DNA of 53,634 bases, from assembly GCA_030694365.1 (NCBI GenBank), contig JAUXYM010000029.1:1-53634 (forward strand). The letters are read 5' to 3'. The notes below the pieces were generated by a model. The model saw only the letters and a list, made by a program, of their open reading frames with translations, was not told the origin of the DNA and searched no databases. The position numbers and the translations under genes are program-made. The stretch's first letter is position 1. Each line of letters opens with the position of its first letter. The DNA comes from Nevskia sp. (lineage in GTDB: Bacteria > Pseudomonadota > Gammaproteobacteria > Nevskiales > Nevskiaceae). This document shows, one piece after another, positions 46,267 through 53,634 of this stretch.

Positions 46267-47043
46267 ATGGCCACCCAACTTTTTGACCTGAGCGGCAAGG
46301 TCGCGCTGATCACCGGTGCTTCACGCGGCATCGGCGAAGCCACGGCCCGCTTGCTCGCCGAGCAGGGTGCCCATGTGGTGATCTCCAGCCGCAAGCAGGA
46401 GGATCTCGATGTGGTCGCCGCCAGCATCATCGCCAACGGCGGCAAGGCCACGGCGATCGCGGCGCATCAGGGCGAATCGGCGGCGCTGAAGGCGCTGATC
46501 GGCGAGATCGAAGCGGGCCTGGGCCGGCTCGACATCCTGGTCAACAACGCGGCCACCAATCCCTACTTCGGCCATATCAGCGATACCGATATGGCTATGG
46601 TCGACAAGACCATGCAGGTCAACATCAAGGGCTACTTCGAGTTGGCCGCGCTGGCATCGAAGCTGATGAAGAAGGGTGGCGGTGGCGCGATCGTCAACAT
46701 CGCGTCGATCAATGGCGTGAAGCCCGGCATGTACCAGGGCATCTATTCGATCACCAAGGCAGCGGTGATCAACATGACGCAAGCGTTCGCCAAGGAATGC
46801 GCGATCTGGAACGTCCGCTGCAATGCCGTGCTGCCGGGGCTGACCGAAACCAAGTTCGCCGCGACCTTGACCAAGAACGAGTCGCTGATGAAAGCGGTGC
46901 TGCCGCAGATTCCGCTCGGCCGCGCAGCCCAGCCGAACGAGATCGCCCCGGCGATCCTGTTCCTCGTCTCGCCAGCATCGAGTTACGTGACCGGCACCAC
47001 CTTGACCGTCGACGGCGGCCTGATCGGCTGCGGCGGGCTCTGA
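46267..47043 (+). CDS. SDR-family oxidoreductase
   Basis: A 258-residue classical short-chain dehydrogenase/reductase. The nucleotide-binding motif is GASRGIGEAT, followed by LVNNAATNP, the catalytic Ser in VNIASINGV and YSITKAAV with Tyr and Lys. The end LTVDGGLIGCGGL is typical. It probably oxidises or reduces a hydroxyacyl or alcohol substrate in the acyl pathway suggested by the phosphotransferase and CoA ligase nearby. Confidence 0.93.
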   Translation: MATQLFDLSGKVALITGASRGIGEATARLLAEQGAHVVISSRKQEDLDVVAASIIANGGKATAIAAHQGESAALKALIGEIEAGLGRLDILVNNAATNPYFGHISDTDMAMVDKTMQVNIKGYFELAALASKLMKKGGGGAIVNIASINGVKPGMYQGIYSITKAAVINMTQAFAKECAIWNVRCNAVLPGLTETKFAATLTKNESLMKAVLPQIPLGRAAQPNEIAPAILFLVSPASSYVTGTTLTVDGGLIGCGGL

Positions 47044-47060
47044 GCGGAGTTCGCGCGGCA

Positions 47061-47654
47061 ATGGAAATCCCGATCTTCCCGCTCGGCACCGTGCTGTTCC
47101 CTGGCGGGCGGCTGCCGCTGCGCATCTTCGAGCCGCGCTATGTCGAGATGACCACGGCCTGCATCCGCGATAACCAGGTGTTCGGTGTCAGCCTGATCCG
47201 CGCCGGCTACGAGGCCGGCACGCCGGCGGTGCCGTCGGATTTCGGCTGCACCGCGCGGATCATCGAATGGGAGGTGCCGAATCCGGGCCTGTTCAATCTG
47301 AACACCCAGGGCGAAACCCTGTTCCGGCTCAAGTCACGGCGGACCCAGGCCGATGGCCTGATCGTCGGCGAGATCGAATTGATCGAACCGCCCGATCCGA
47401 TCGGCATGCCCAAGCGCTATGAAAAGCTGCAGCAACTGCTGAGCGATCTGGTCAAGGAAATCGGCCCCGAGCACTTCACCCGGCCGCCTCGCTTCAACGA
47501 TGCTGCCTGGGTCGGCAGCCGGCTAGCCGAACTGCTGCCGGTGCCGCCGGAGCGCAAGCAGAAACTGCTCGAAGAGAACGATCCGCTGTGGCTGCTGGCC
47601 GAGGTCGAAAACCTGCTGCGCGACCTGCGCGAAGATCCCCAGAAGGATGATTGA
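47061..47654 (+). CDS. LON peptidase N-terminal (substrate-binding) domain protein
   Basis: A 197-residue protein containing only the Lon N-terminal PUA-like domain: IPIFPLGTVLFPGGRLPLRIFEPRY, then GCTARIIEWEVPN and a helical C-terminus. No ATPase or protease domain is present. It may act as a protein-binding module; its role is unclear. ATG 47061 begins the homology and follows the SDR by 17 bases; the longer frame overlaps the SDR and is rejected. Confidence 0.9.
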   Translation: MEIPIFPLGTVLFPGGRLPLRIFEPRYVEMTTACIRDNQVFGVSLIRAGYEAGTPAVPSDFGCTARIIEWEVPNPGLFNLNTQGETLFRLKSRRTQADGLIVGEIELIEPPDPIGMPKRYEKLQQLLSDLVKEIGPEHFTRPPRFNDAAWVGSRLAELLPVPPERKQKLLEENDPLWLLAEVENLLRDLREDPQKDD

Positions 47655-47663
47655 GTACAACTG

Positions 47664-48221
47664 ATGAACCCTGCCCTGCACCCCATCGAAACCTCCGTGC
47701 GCGGCTGGCTGGAAAGCATCGTCATCGGCCTGAATCTCTGCCCGTTCGCCGGCAAGCCATTCCGCGATGGCCGCATCCGGGTGTTCGTCAGCGAAGCGAA
47801 GACACCGCTGGACCTGCTGACCGATCTGCAACTGGAACTGACCCGGCTGCACGACACCCCTGTCGAGCAACTGGAAACTACCTTGATCGCCGTGCCGCTG
47901 ATGCTCGCCGACTTCGCCGACTACAACGATTTTCTCGACGAGGCCGACGCCCTGCTCGATCAGTACGAATGGTCCGGCGATTTCCAGGTCGCCAGTTTCC
48001 ATCCGGACTACCAGTTCGCCGACACCTTGCCGACCGACGCCAGCAACTACACCAACCGCTCGCCGGTGCCGCTGCTGCACTTGCTGCGCGAGGACAGTGT
48101 GGAAACCGCGATCGCCCTGCATCCGGACCCGGACGGCATCCCGGAAACCAACATCGCCAAGATGGAAGCAATGACGCTGATCGAGCGGCGAGCGCTGTTC
48201 GCGTTTCTGGAACCGCGCTGA
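47664..48221 (+). CDS. DUF1415 family protein
   Basis: A 185-residue protein with the family opening VRGWLESIVIGLNLCPFAGKP and the block FQVASFHPDYQFADT. No established function. It starts nine bases after the LON-domain gene, so both are likely cotranscribed. Confidence 0.9.
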   Translation: MNPALHPIETSVRGWLESIVIGLNLCPFAGKPFRDGRIRVFVSEAKTPLDLLTDLQLELTRLHDTPVEQLETTLIAVPLMLADFADYNDFLDEADALLDQYEWSGDFQVASFHPDYQFADTLPTDASNYTNRSPVPLLHLLREDSVETAIALHPDPDGIPETNIAKMEAMTLIERRALFAFLEPR

Positions 48222-48404
48222 ACCGGGTCCGCCCTGCCTCGTCGCCCGCAGCCTCGACCGCTATAGTTCGCGACACCACGCAGCCCGCCGGATAGCGGGC
48301 AGCGACAACAACGATCCGCCTGCCGCAGCCTCGTCACGAGTGCTGCGGACTCGCCGGACTCAAAGCCAGAGCGCATTGATAGCGCATCAACTAGGAGACT
48401 GCCC

Positions 48405-50063
48405 GTGACCCGTCTTGCACCGATCGAACGCACGCCATCCGCGTACGACTACCAGCTGCTGATCAAGCACCTGCTGACCAGCCCGATCGCGCGGGCCTCG
48501 AAGCACGAGATTGTCTACCGGGACCAGGCGCGCTTCAGCTATCCGGCGTTCGTCGAGCGGGTCAGCAAGCTGGCCCATGTGCTGACCTCGCTGGGTGCCA
48601 AGCCGGGCCAGACCATCGCGGTGATGGAGTGGGACAGCCATCGCTATCTGGAGCTGTACTTCGCGATCCCGATGCTCGGCTGCGTGATGCAGACGGTGAA
48701 CATCCGCCTCAGCCCGGACCAGATCCTGTACACGCTGAACCACGCCGCCGCCGACATGGTGCTGGTCGCCAGCGATTTCGTGCCGGTGCTGGAATCGCTG
48801 CACGACAAGCTGGAGACCGCGAAAACCTTCATCCTGATTTCCGATGACGGCTCGAAGCCGAACTCGAAACTGCCGTTCGCCGGCGAGTACGAAACCCTGC
48901 TTGCGCAGGCCAGCGGCAGTTTCGAATTTCCGGAGTTCGACGAGAACGCGCGGATGTCGACGTTCTACACCTCGGGCACCACCGGCCTGCCGAAAGGCGT
49001 GTACTACAGCCATCGCCAGATGATGCTGCACACGCTGGGCGTCGCCGCAACGTTCGGCACCGCCGCCGTGCAGGGCCGCATCCATCAAGACGACGTGTAC
49101 ATGGCGATCACGCCGATGTTCCACGTCCACGCCTGGGGCATGCCGTATGTCGCGACGATGCTCGGCATCAAGCAGGTCTACGCCGGCCGCTACACGCCGG
49201 ACATGCTGCTGCAGCTGATCGCCAAGGAAAACGTCACCTACTCGCACTGCGTGCCGACCATCCTGCACATGATCCTCAGCCACCCGATGGCCAAGGAAGT
49301 GGACCTGTCGCGCTGGAAGGTGCTGGTCGGCGGCTCGGCCTTGCCGAAGGGCCTGGCCAAGGCCGCGCTCGATCGCGGCATCGACGTGTTCACCGGCTAC
49401 GGCATGTCCGAGACCGGCCCGCTGCAGATCATCAACCACATTCCCACCGACCAGCTCGGCGGCGACAACGATCACCAGGCCAGCTTGCGCGTGCGCACCG
49501 GCCGCCCGGCCCTGCTCTGCGATGTGCGCGTCGTCGATGACGAGGTGAAGCCATTGCCGAACGATGGCAAATCAGTCGGCGAAATCGTCTTCCGCTCGGT
49601 CTGGACCACGCAGGGTTATTACAAGAACCCGACTGCCTCCGAAGAGCTGTGGAAAGGCGGCTGGATGCACTCCGGCGATATCGGCAGCTTCGGCGACGAC
49701 GGCGTGCTGGTGATCTCCGATCGCGTCAAGGACGTGATCAAGACCGGCGGCGAATGGGTGTCCTCACTCGACATCGAAAACCTGATCTCCGCCCACCCTT
49801 CGGTCAGCGAAGTCGCCGTGATCGGTATCAAGGACGCCAAGTGGGGCGAACGCCCGGTGGCATTGGTCGTACCGAAAGCCGACGCCGTGCAGGACGAAGC
49901 CGAGATCAAGCGCTACATGATGAGCTTCGCCGACAAGGGCGTGATCTCCAAGTACGGCGTGCCAGAGCGCGTGCTGTTCGTCGAAGCGCTGGACAAGACC
50001 AGCGTCGGCAAGCTCGACAAGAAGGTATTGCGGGTTAAGTATGCGGAGGCGGGTTCGGCTTGA
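48405..50063 (+). CDS. Medium/long-chain fatty-acid-CoA ligase (AMP-forming)
   Basis: A 552-residue ANL-superfamily enzyme that activates a carboxylic acid to its acyl-CoA via an acyl-adenylate. The P-loop is YTSGTTGLPKGVYYSHR, followed by GYGMSETGPLQ, DRVKDVIKTGGEWVSS and the catalytic Lys region TSVGKLDKKVLR. Its size resembles AlkK/FadD-like ligases. The start is GTG 48405 with AGGAGA at 48393-48398. The 183 bases upstream hold no gene. Confidence 0.93.
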   Translation: MTRLAPIERTPSAYDYQLLIKHLLTSPIARASKHEIVYRDQARFSYPAFVERVSKLAHVLTSLGAKPGQTIAVMEWDSHRYLELYFAIPMLGCVMQTVNIRLSPDQILYTLNHAAADMVLVASDFVPVLESLHDKLETAKTFILISDDGSKPNSKLPFAGEYETLLAQASGSFEFPEFDENARMSTFYTSGTTGLPKGVYYSHRQMMLHTLGVAATFGTAAVQGRIHQDDVYMAITPMFHVHAWGMPYVATMLGIKQVYAGRYTPDMLLQLIAKENVTYSHCVPTILHMILSHPMAKEVDLSRWKVLVGGSALPKGLAKAALDRGIDVFTGYGMSETGPLQIINHIPTDQLGGDNDHQASLRVRTGRPALLCDVRVVDDEVKPLPNDGKSVGEIVFRSVWTTQGYYKNPTASEELWKGGWMHSGDIGSFGDDGVLVISDRVKDVIKTGGEWVSSLDIENLISAHPSVSEVAVIGIKDAKWGERPVALVVPKADAVQDEAEIKRYMMSFADKGVISKYGVPERVLFVEALDKTSVGKLDKKVLRVKYAEAGSA

Positions 50064-50103
50064 GGTAGGGCAGGCCGTATTGCTTTGTGAGCAGGAGATT
50101 CCG

Positions 50104-50373
50104 ATGCCAACGATCTCGACGTTCTACGGAATCATCATACGAATGTATTTTTTCGATACTCACCAGCACGCCATCCCGCACATTCACGCGAGCCATGGCG
50201 ACGACGCGGCGGTCTTCTCCCTCGATGACGGTTCCGTGCTGGCGGGCAGCCTGCCGATTCGGCAGACTCGACTCGTGCAGGCATGGATCGAGCTTCGGAC
50301 CGAGCAACTGCAAGCTGACTGGGCCCTCGCCACACAAGGCGAGCCTTTGTTCAAGATCGAGCCGTTGAGGTGA
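50104..50373 (+). CDS. DUF4160 family protein
   Basis: An 89-residue protein with the family hallmarks MPTISTFYGIIIRMYFFD and HIHASHGDDAAVFSL. DUF4160 genes are commonly paired with DUF2442, as here, and such pairs are predicted toxin-antitoxin-like modules; no activity is shown. ATG 50104 fits the family start, whereas the longer frame from 50041 overlaps the ligase. Confidence 0.88.
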   Translation: MPTISTFYGIIIRMYFFDTHQHAIPHIHASHGDDAAVFSLDDGSVLAGSLPIRQTRLVQAWIELRTEQLQADWALATQGEPLFKIEPLR

Positions 50374-50377
50374 AGAA

Positions 50378-50647
50378 ATGAACCCAAAAGCCATTGCGGT
50401 ATACGCATTGCCGAGTTACCAGCTCGACGTCGAATTCGCCAACGGGGAGCGGCGAATCTTCGACGTCCGGCCGTATCTCGACAAAGGTGTGTTCCGGCTG
50501 CTCAAGGATGTTCGTCGCTTCGCAGCTGCACGCATTGTTGCCGGCTCAGTTGAATGGCCGGGCGAAATTGATCTGAGTTATGACACCTTGTATCTCGAAG
50601 GGTGTGACCGTGAAGCTGCTATCGATAACTTGAACTTGGCCCATTAA
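50378..50647 (+). CDS. DUF2442 family protein
   Basis: An 89-residue protein, partner of the DUF4160 gene four bases upstream. The DUF2442 core is VEFANGERRIFDVRPYLDKGVFRLLKD and WPGEIDLSYDTLYLEG. It is probably the second component of a two-gene module; which one neutralises or regulates the other cannot be told from sequence. Confidence 0.88.
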   Translation: MNPKAIAVYALPSYQLDVEFANGERRIFDVRPYLDKGVFRLLKDVRRFAAARIVAGSVEWPGEIDLSYDTLYLEGCDREAAIDNLNLAH

Positions 50648-50668
50648 ATCCCACCCACTCAACAAGCA

Positions 50669-51385
50669 ATGAAAATTCTCCGCTCCCTCTTGACGGTAGG
50701 CGCTCTTGCGCTCTTACTGGTACCAGCTGAAATTGCAGTGAGAATTTCTGGCATCGTAGATTTTCCTCTATATGTAGCAAATAATGAAATTGGATATATT
50801 CCGGCCCCGTCACAATCAGGCGACTTCCTTAGGAAAAACCATTGGCAGTTTAATTCCAAGAGTATGGGGGCGCTAGAATTTGCGCCGTCTGACGCGGTTG
50901 ATACGTTATTAATCGGTGATTCCGTGGTCCTAGGTGGCAATCCGTACCGAGAAGAAGACAGACTAGGCCCACAGTTGAAGACTGTACTGCAACACCCCGT
51001 CTGGCCCATCTCTGCTGGCAGTTGGGGTTTGCGCAACGAGCTGCAATATCTCAAGCTTCATCCCGAAGTAGTCCAGTCATCCGATCAAATTATATTTGTA
51101 TCTAATAACGGCGACTTCGGTGAAGCTTCGTCTTGGTCTTGTGAAAAAACTCATCCTCGGAGTCATCCAGCATGGGCTACCTTGTACGTTTTCAAGAAAT
51201 ATGTATGGGATTGGGAGTCATGTGGCCAAGTACCAAGCAATCTACTCGTCACTCCCGGCAACTGGAAAACCGATTTACGCGAATTCTTAGCAGCAAGCAG
51301 CAAGCAGCAAGCAGCAAGCAAATTATCTTCATTTTTTATCCCGACAAGGACGAAGCCGAAGGAAGTAAAAATCTGCGCGGCCTAG
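50669..51385 (+). CDS. SGNH-hydrolase-like exported/membrane protein, out of frame at a heptanucleotide repeat
   Basis: A 238-residue product with an N-terminal hydrophobic signal/anchor (LRSLLTVGALALLLVPAEIA) and the SGNH block I LLIGDSVVLGGNP. At codon about 208 it enters four copies of GCAGCAA (51290-51317). It then reads KLSSFFIPTRTKPKE to a stop at 51385, which is not family-like. The catalytic DxxH block is in a different frame downstream. With two or five repeat copies the full protein would be made. Related enzymes add or remove acyl groups on surface glycans; the substrate is unknown. The gene is AT-richer than its neighbours, suggesting transfer. Confidence 0.78.
   Translation: MKILRSLLTVGALALLLVPAEIAVRISGIVDFPLYVANNEIGYIPAPSQSGDFLRKNHWQFNSKSMGALEFAPSDAVDTLLIGDSVVLGGNPYREEDRLGPQLKTVLQHPVWPISAGSWGLRNELQYLKLHPEVVQSSDQIIFVSNNGDFGEASSWSCEKTHPRSHPAWATLYVFKKYVWDWESCGQVPSNLLVTPGNWKTDLREFLAASSKQQAASKLSSFFIPTRTKPKEVKICAA
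51290..51317 (+). repeat. Four tandem copies of the heptamer GCAGCAA
   Basis: GCAGCAA starts at 51290, 51297, 51304 and 51311, followed by a partial GCA. The unit is not a multiple of three and lies inside the SGNH gene, so copy-number change shifts the frame. Confidence 0.95.
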
Positions 51386-51576
51386 AGGCGCACTCCTCCG
51401 AGATTCTTGCGGAAGGTCTTGTGAATAATTCAAATATAAATATATTTAGCGTTGCCAGAGATCCTCGCTGGAGGTCGACATTTTATCGCGATAAAATTCA
51501 TCCAACAGTGGATGGAACAAGAGTCTTGGCAGAAATAATTGCTAAGCCTGCAGAGAGTACTGCACTCGCAAAATAA
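51318..51576 (+). other. C-terminal catalytic part of the SGNH gene in the alternative frame
   Basis: After the repeat, the frame that ends at TAA 51576 reads IIFIFYPDKDEAEGSKN and then DKIHPTVDGTRVLAEI. The DxxH is the SGNH block V supplying catalytic Asp and His. It is the natural continuation of the gene starting at 50669 and is presently out of frame with it. Confidence 0.78.
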
Positions 51577-51599
51577 TACCGGGCGGGCCTAACGACAAA

Positions 51600-51630
51600 G
51601 GATAGGTCGCGCGAAGCCGCGACCTTATCC
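51600..51630. terminator. Hairpin between the SGNH gene and the IS30-family element
   Basis: GGATAGGTCGCG pairs with CGCGACCTTATCC with one bulge around a short loop. It may terminate the SGNH transcript. The insertion sequence begins three bases later, which fits the preference of some IS30-family elements for palindromic targets. Confidence 0.5.
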
Positions 51631-51633
51631 CGG

Positions 51634-52760
51634 GGCGCGCTCAAGTCTGAAGTGCAACACCTGATTGACGATAAGGTATTGCATGACAACAGACCGGTGT
51701 TACGAGCAGTTTCAGGTTGAGGAGCGGGTCTTGCTGGCGGCGTACCGTCGGGACGGGAAGAGCGTACGGGAGAGTGCTCGTTGTCTGGGCCGTTCGGCGA
51801 GTTCGGTGAGTCGGGAGCTTCGACGAAACACGGTGGCGAGTCTGGCTTATGGATCAACGACGGCCCAGCGTCTGGTGGCGCATCGGCGGATCGAGTCCCG
51901 GCCGGTGGCGAAGTTGGACCCCACGGGTCCGCTGTGGCCCTTGGTGATGGCGGGCCTTCAGGACCGGTGGTCGCCGGAGCAGATCGCCCGCACACTGCGT
52001 CTGGAGCATCCGCTTGAGCCTGCGCATCGCGTGAGTCACGAACCCATCTACACGACGATCTACGCACACGCGAAGGGCGAGTTGCGGAAGGAACTGATTG
52101 CCTGCCTGCGACAAGGCCGGAGTACGCGCAAGCTTCGTTCTGCGGGCGAGGATCGGCGCGGCAAACGGGTCGACGCCATCAGCATTCATATGCCCCCCCC
52201 CGGAAGTCGAAGACCGGCTGATGCCGGGGCATTGGGAAGGCGACTTGATCAAAGGGGCTGGCAATCGTTCGGCGATCGCCGTGCTGGTCGAGCGGACGAC
52301 CCGCCTGGTGTTGCTGGCAAAGATGCCGGATGCGACGGCAGCGTCGGCCCTGGCGGCCTTCACCACCAAGCTCCGCAGCATCGCCGAACCGATCCTGCGG
52401 CAGATGCTGACCTACGATCAGGGCAAGGAGATGGCTTGTCACAAGCAACTCACCGCCAACACCGGCGTCAACGTCTACTTCTGCGACCCGCACAGCCCTT
52501 GGCAGCGGTGACTGACATGCAGTCACCCTGCGAGAACACCAACGGCCTGTTACGTCAGTACTTCCCCAAAGGAACTGATCTGTCGGTCTACACCCAAGAT
52601 CACCTCGATGCCGTTGCCGACCAGATGAACCATCGACCGCGAGCAACCCACAACTACCAGTCACCGATCGTCGTCTATTCCGACTTCCTCAAACTCCTGC
52701 AATAATCACCTCGCGCTTTCCACTAATCCATTTCTGTTGCACTTCAGACTTGAGCGCGCC
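51634..52760 (+). mobile_element. IS30-family insertion sequence, 1127 bp
   Basis: Perfect 26-bp terminal inverted repeats occupy 51634-51659 and 52735-52760 (starting GGCGCGCTCAAGTCTG). The single transposase gene fills the interior. No target duplication is obvious. A diverged copy of the right end occupies 1-84 of the window in the same orientation. Confidence 0.93.
51683..52705 (+). pseudogene. IS30-family transposase with two frame disruptions
   Basis: Begins MTTDRCYEQF, with the helix-turn-helix SVRESARCLGRSASSVSREL. The frame leaves the family at a run of nine C (52193-52201); eight C would give MPPPEVEDRLMPGHWEGDLIKG. The central DDE part (Asp in GHWEGDL and TYDQGKE) continues in the next frame to SPWQR. 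There a small palindromic insertion GTGACTGACATGCAGTCAC introduces a TGA. The original frame then resumes at CENTNGLLRQYF (catalytic Glu) to 52705. It is very probably inactive. Confidence 0.85.
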
Positions 52761-52791
52761 GCTTCTTTCGCCGGGAAGTCCCTCATCCCAA

Positions 52792-52820
52792 CCCTTCTCC
52801 CTCCGGGAGAAGGGCTTTTT
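52792..52820 (+). terminator. Terminator-like hairpin downstream of the IS
   Basis: CCCTTCTCCC and GGGAGAAGGG form a perfect 10-bp stem with a 3-base loop, followed by CTTTTT. It may end transcripts from the IS or belong to a dispersed repeat. The rest of 52761-52961 shows no gene. Confidence 0.65.
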
Positions 52821-52961
52821 GCGAATGGGCTGAGCTTGCTTGCTTATCAAGAACGAATATCATCCGTGAAGCGCCCTCGACGCCCCCTTCCCGGTCACGG
52901 CCCTGTTCCGACAGTCCCGCTTTAATCGTAAGATTCATCCTCACCAAGCCTGAGCCTTTAC

Positions 52962-53381
52962 ATGAGCCAACACCTTCAGATCTGCCAAACCGTTCCACTT
53001 TCCGCCGAGGAAATCTTTTCGCGCGTGGCCGATCACGAGCGACTCGGCGAGGTGTTGGGGGTCCCGGTAAAACGCTCCAGGGACGGAGACGGAGACATCA
53101 ACGGTCTCGGCTCGGTTCGCACGCTCGGCTTCAGGCCGCTGGATTTCGACGAGACCATCACCCGCTTCGATCCGCCGCGACGGATCGACTACCGCATCTC
53201 TCGCGGATCACCGCTGCGCGATCACCGCGCCAGCATCGTGTTCTCGCCGAACGGTGCCGCAACCGAAGTGACCTGGACCATTGACTTCGACACTCCACTT
53301 CCCCTGCTCGGCGGCGTGGTCAAGCGTGCACTGGCCCTGGGTATCCGCCATGGCCTGCGCAAGCTCGGAGCGTCGGGGTGA
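52962..53381 (+). CDS. SRPBCC-family protein
   Basis: A 139-residue START-like/polyketide-cyclase-fold protein: VPLSAEEIFSRVADHERLGEV at the start, LGFRPLDFDETITRFDPPRRIDY in the middle and a C-terminal helix VVKRALALGIRHGLRKL. Such proteins bind hydrophobic ligands in a deep cavity; the ligand is unknown. It is followed by a MerR-type regulator, possibly its regulator. Confidence 0.85.
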   Translation: MSQHLQICQTVPLSAEEIFSRVADHERLGEVLGVPVKRSRDGDGDINGLGSVRTLGFRPLDFDETITRFDPPRRIDYRISRGSPLRDHRASIVFSPNGAATEVTWTIDFDTPLPLLGGVVKRALALGIRHGLRKLGASG

Positions 53382-53440
53382 GCGATTCCCGTCCTAATTT
53401 GTCGTCTCCGGAAGCCCACTGCGGCGCGGGGCATTGCTGA

Positions 53441-53634
53441 TGCGCATACGCGAAACTTTCCCCTACCGCATGGCGGAGGTCATCAAGATGACCGACGCCA
53501 GCCGGGAAGCCGTGCGCTTCTACGTCAATGCGGGCCTGCTGCCAGCCCCGCACCGGACCGCTCGCAACATGGCCTGGTACTCGGAGGAGCAGATCGAGAC
53601 CATCAAGGTGATCCGCACCCTGCAGGAAGAGCAG
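53441..53634 (+). CDS. MerR-family transcriptional regulator (partial at window end)
   Basis: The first 64 residues are present. The winged-helix DNA-binding region reads YRMAEVIKMTDASREAVRFY followed by VNAGLLPAPHRTARNMAWYS, typical of MerR proteins. ATG 53441 is used; ATG 53470 is out of frame with it and an internal Met (MAEVIK) is an alternative start. The effector domain lies outside the window. Confidence 0.8.

Overview
This is a GC-rich chromosomal segment of a gammaproteobacterium. The order ybgC-tolQRAB-pal-cpoB-queE-queC-tRNA-Lys and a chemotaxis cluster of the cheA-cheW-mcp-cheR-cheD-cheB type are typical of that class; a Nevskiales/Xanthomonadales-like host is a guess. Most of the window is ordinary core genome, broken up by short decayed or accessory stretches.

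Layout. 1-84: right end of a diverged IS30-family element, followed by a long inverted repeat. 357-4261: rplY, pth, ychF and an EAL protein with a degenerate GGDEF domain. 4420-6908: a decaying patch holding an acyltransferase-like gene with an in-frame stop, a frameshifted isoprenylcysteine methyltransferase-family gene and a chimeric ORF of unknown function. 6962-17142 (minus): cheA, cheW, a PAS-rich soluble receptor, a 60-residue protein, cheR, cheD, cheB and a second receptor. No cheY is present; the upstream side instead holds a cluster of GATACCCCC repeats next to tRNA-Lys. 17627-25748 (minus): tRNA-Lys, queC, queE, cpoB, pal, tolBARQ, ybgC and ruvB. 25932-34960: a WrbA-like flavoprotein, greB, a metallo-beta-lactamase-fold protein without its metal ligands, an RND/MMPL exporter fused to a cyclic-nucleotide-binding domain with a LolA-like partner, a DUF1244 protein, a type II NADH dehydrogenase and SelO.

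35304-39316 is the most system-like accessory block. It encodes a membrane-anchored winged-helix/Ser-Thr kinase/TPR regulator (frameshifted by a 10-bp tandem duplication), a radical SAM protein and an unrecognised 118-residue protein. Facing it are a frameshifted animal-type heme peroxidase and a histone-deacetylase-family hydrolase. 41863-50063: a voltage-sensor-like membrane protein overlapping a CSS-EAL phosphodiesterase, a phosphotransferase-family protein, a small membrane protein, a GIY-YIG nuclease gene enclosed by perfect 30-bp inverted repeats, an SDR, a LON-domain protein, a DUF1415 protein and an acyl-CoA synthetase. 50104-52760: accessory island with a DUF4160/DUF2442 pair, an AT-richer SGNH-hydrolase gene interrupted at a 4 x 7-bp repeat (a pattern expected of phase variation) and a frameshifted IS30-family element. 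52962-end: an SRPBCC protein and the start of a MerR-type regulator.

The main themes are cell-envelope maintenance (Tol-Pal), chemosensory and c-di-GMP signalling, queuosine synthesis and lipid/acyl metabolism. An unusual number of genes are broken by small indels or repeats, so raw-read confirmation matters before biology is read into any one of them.
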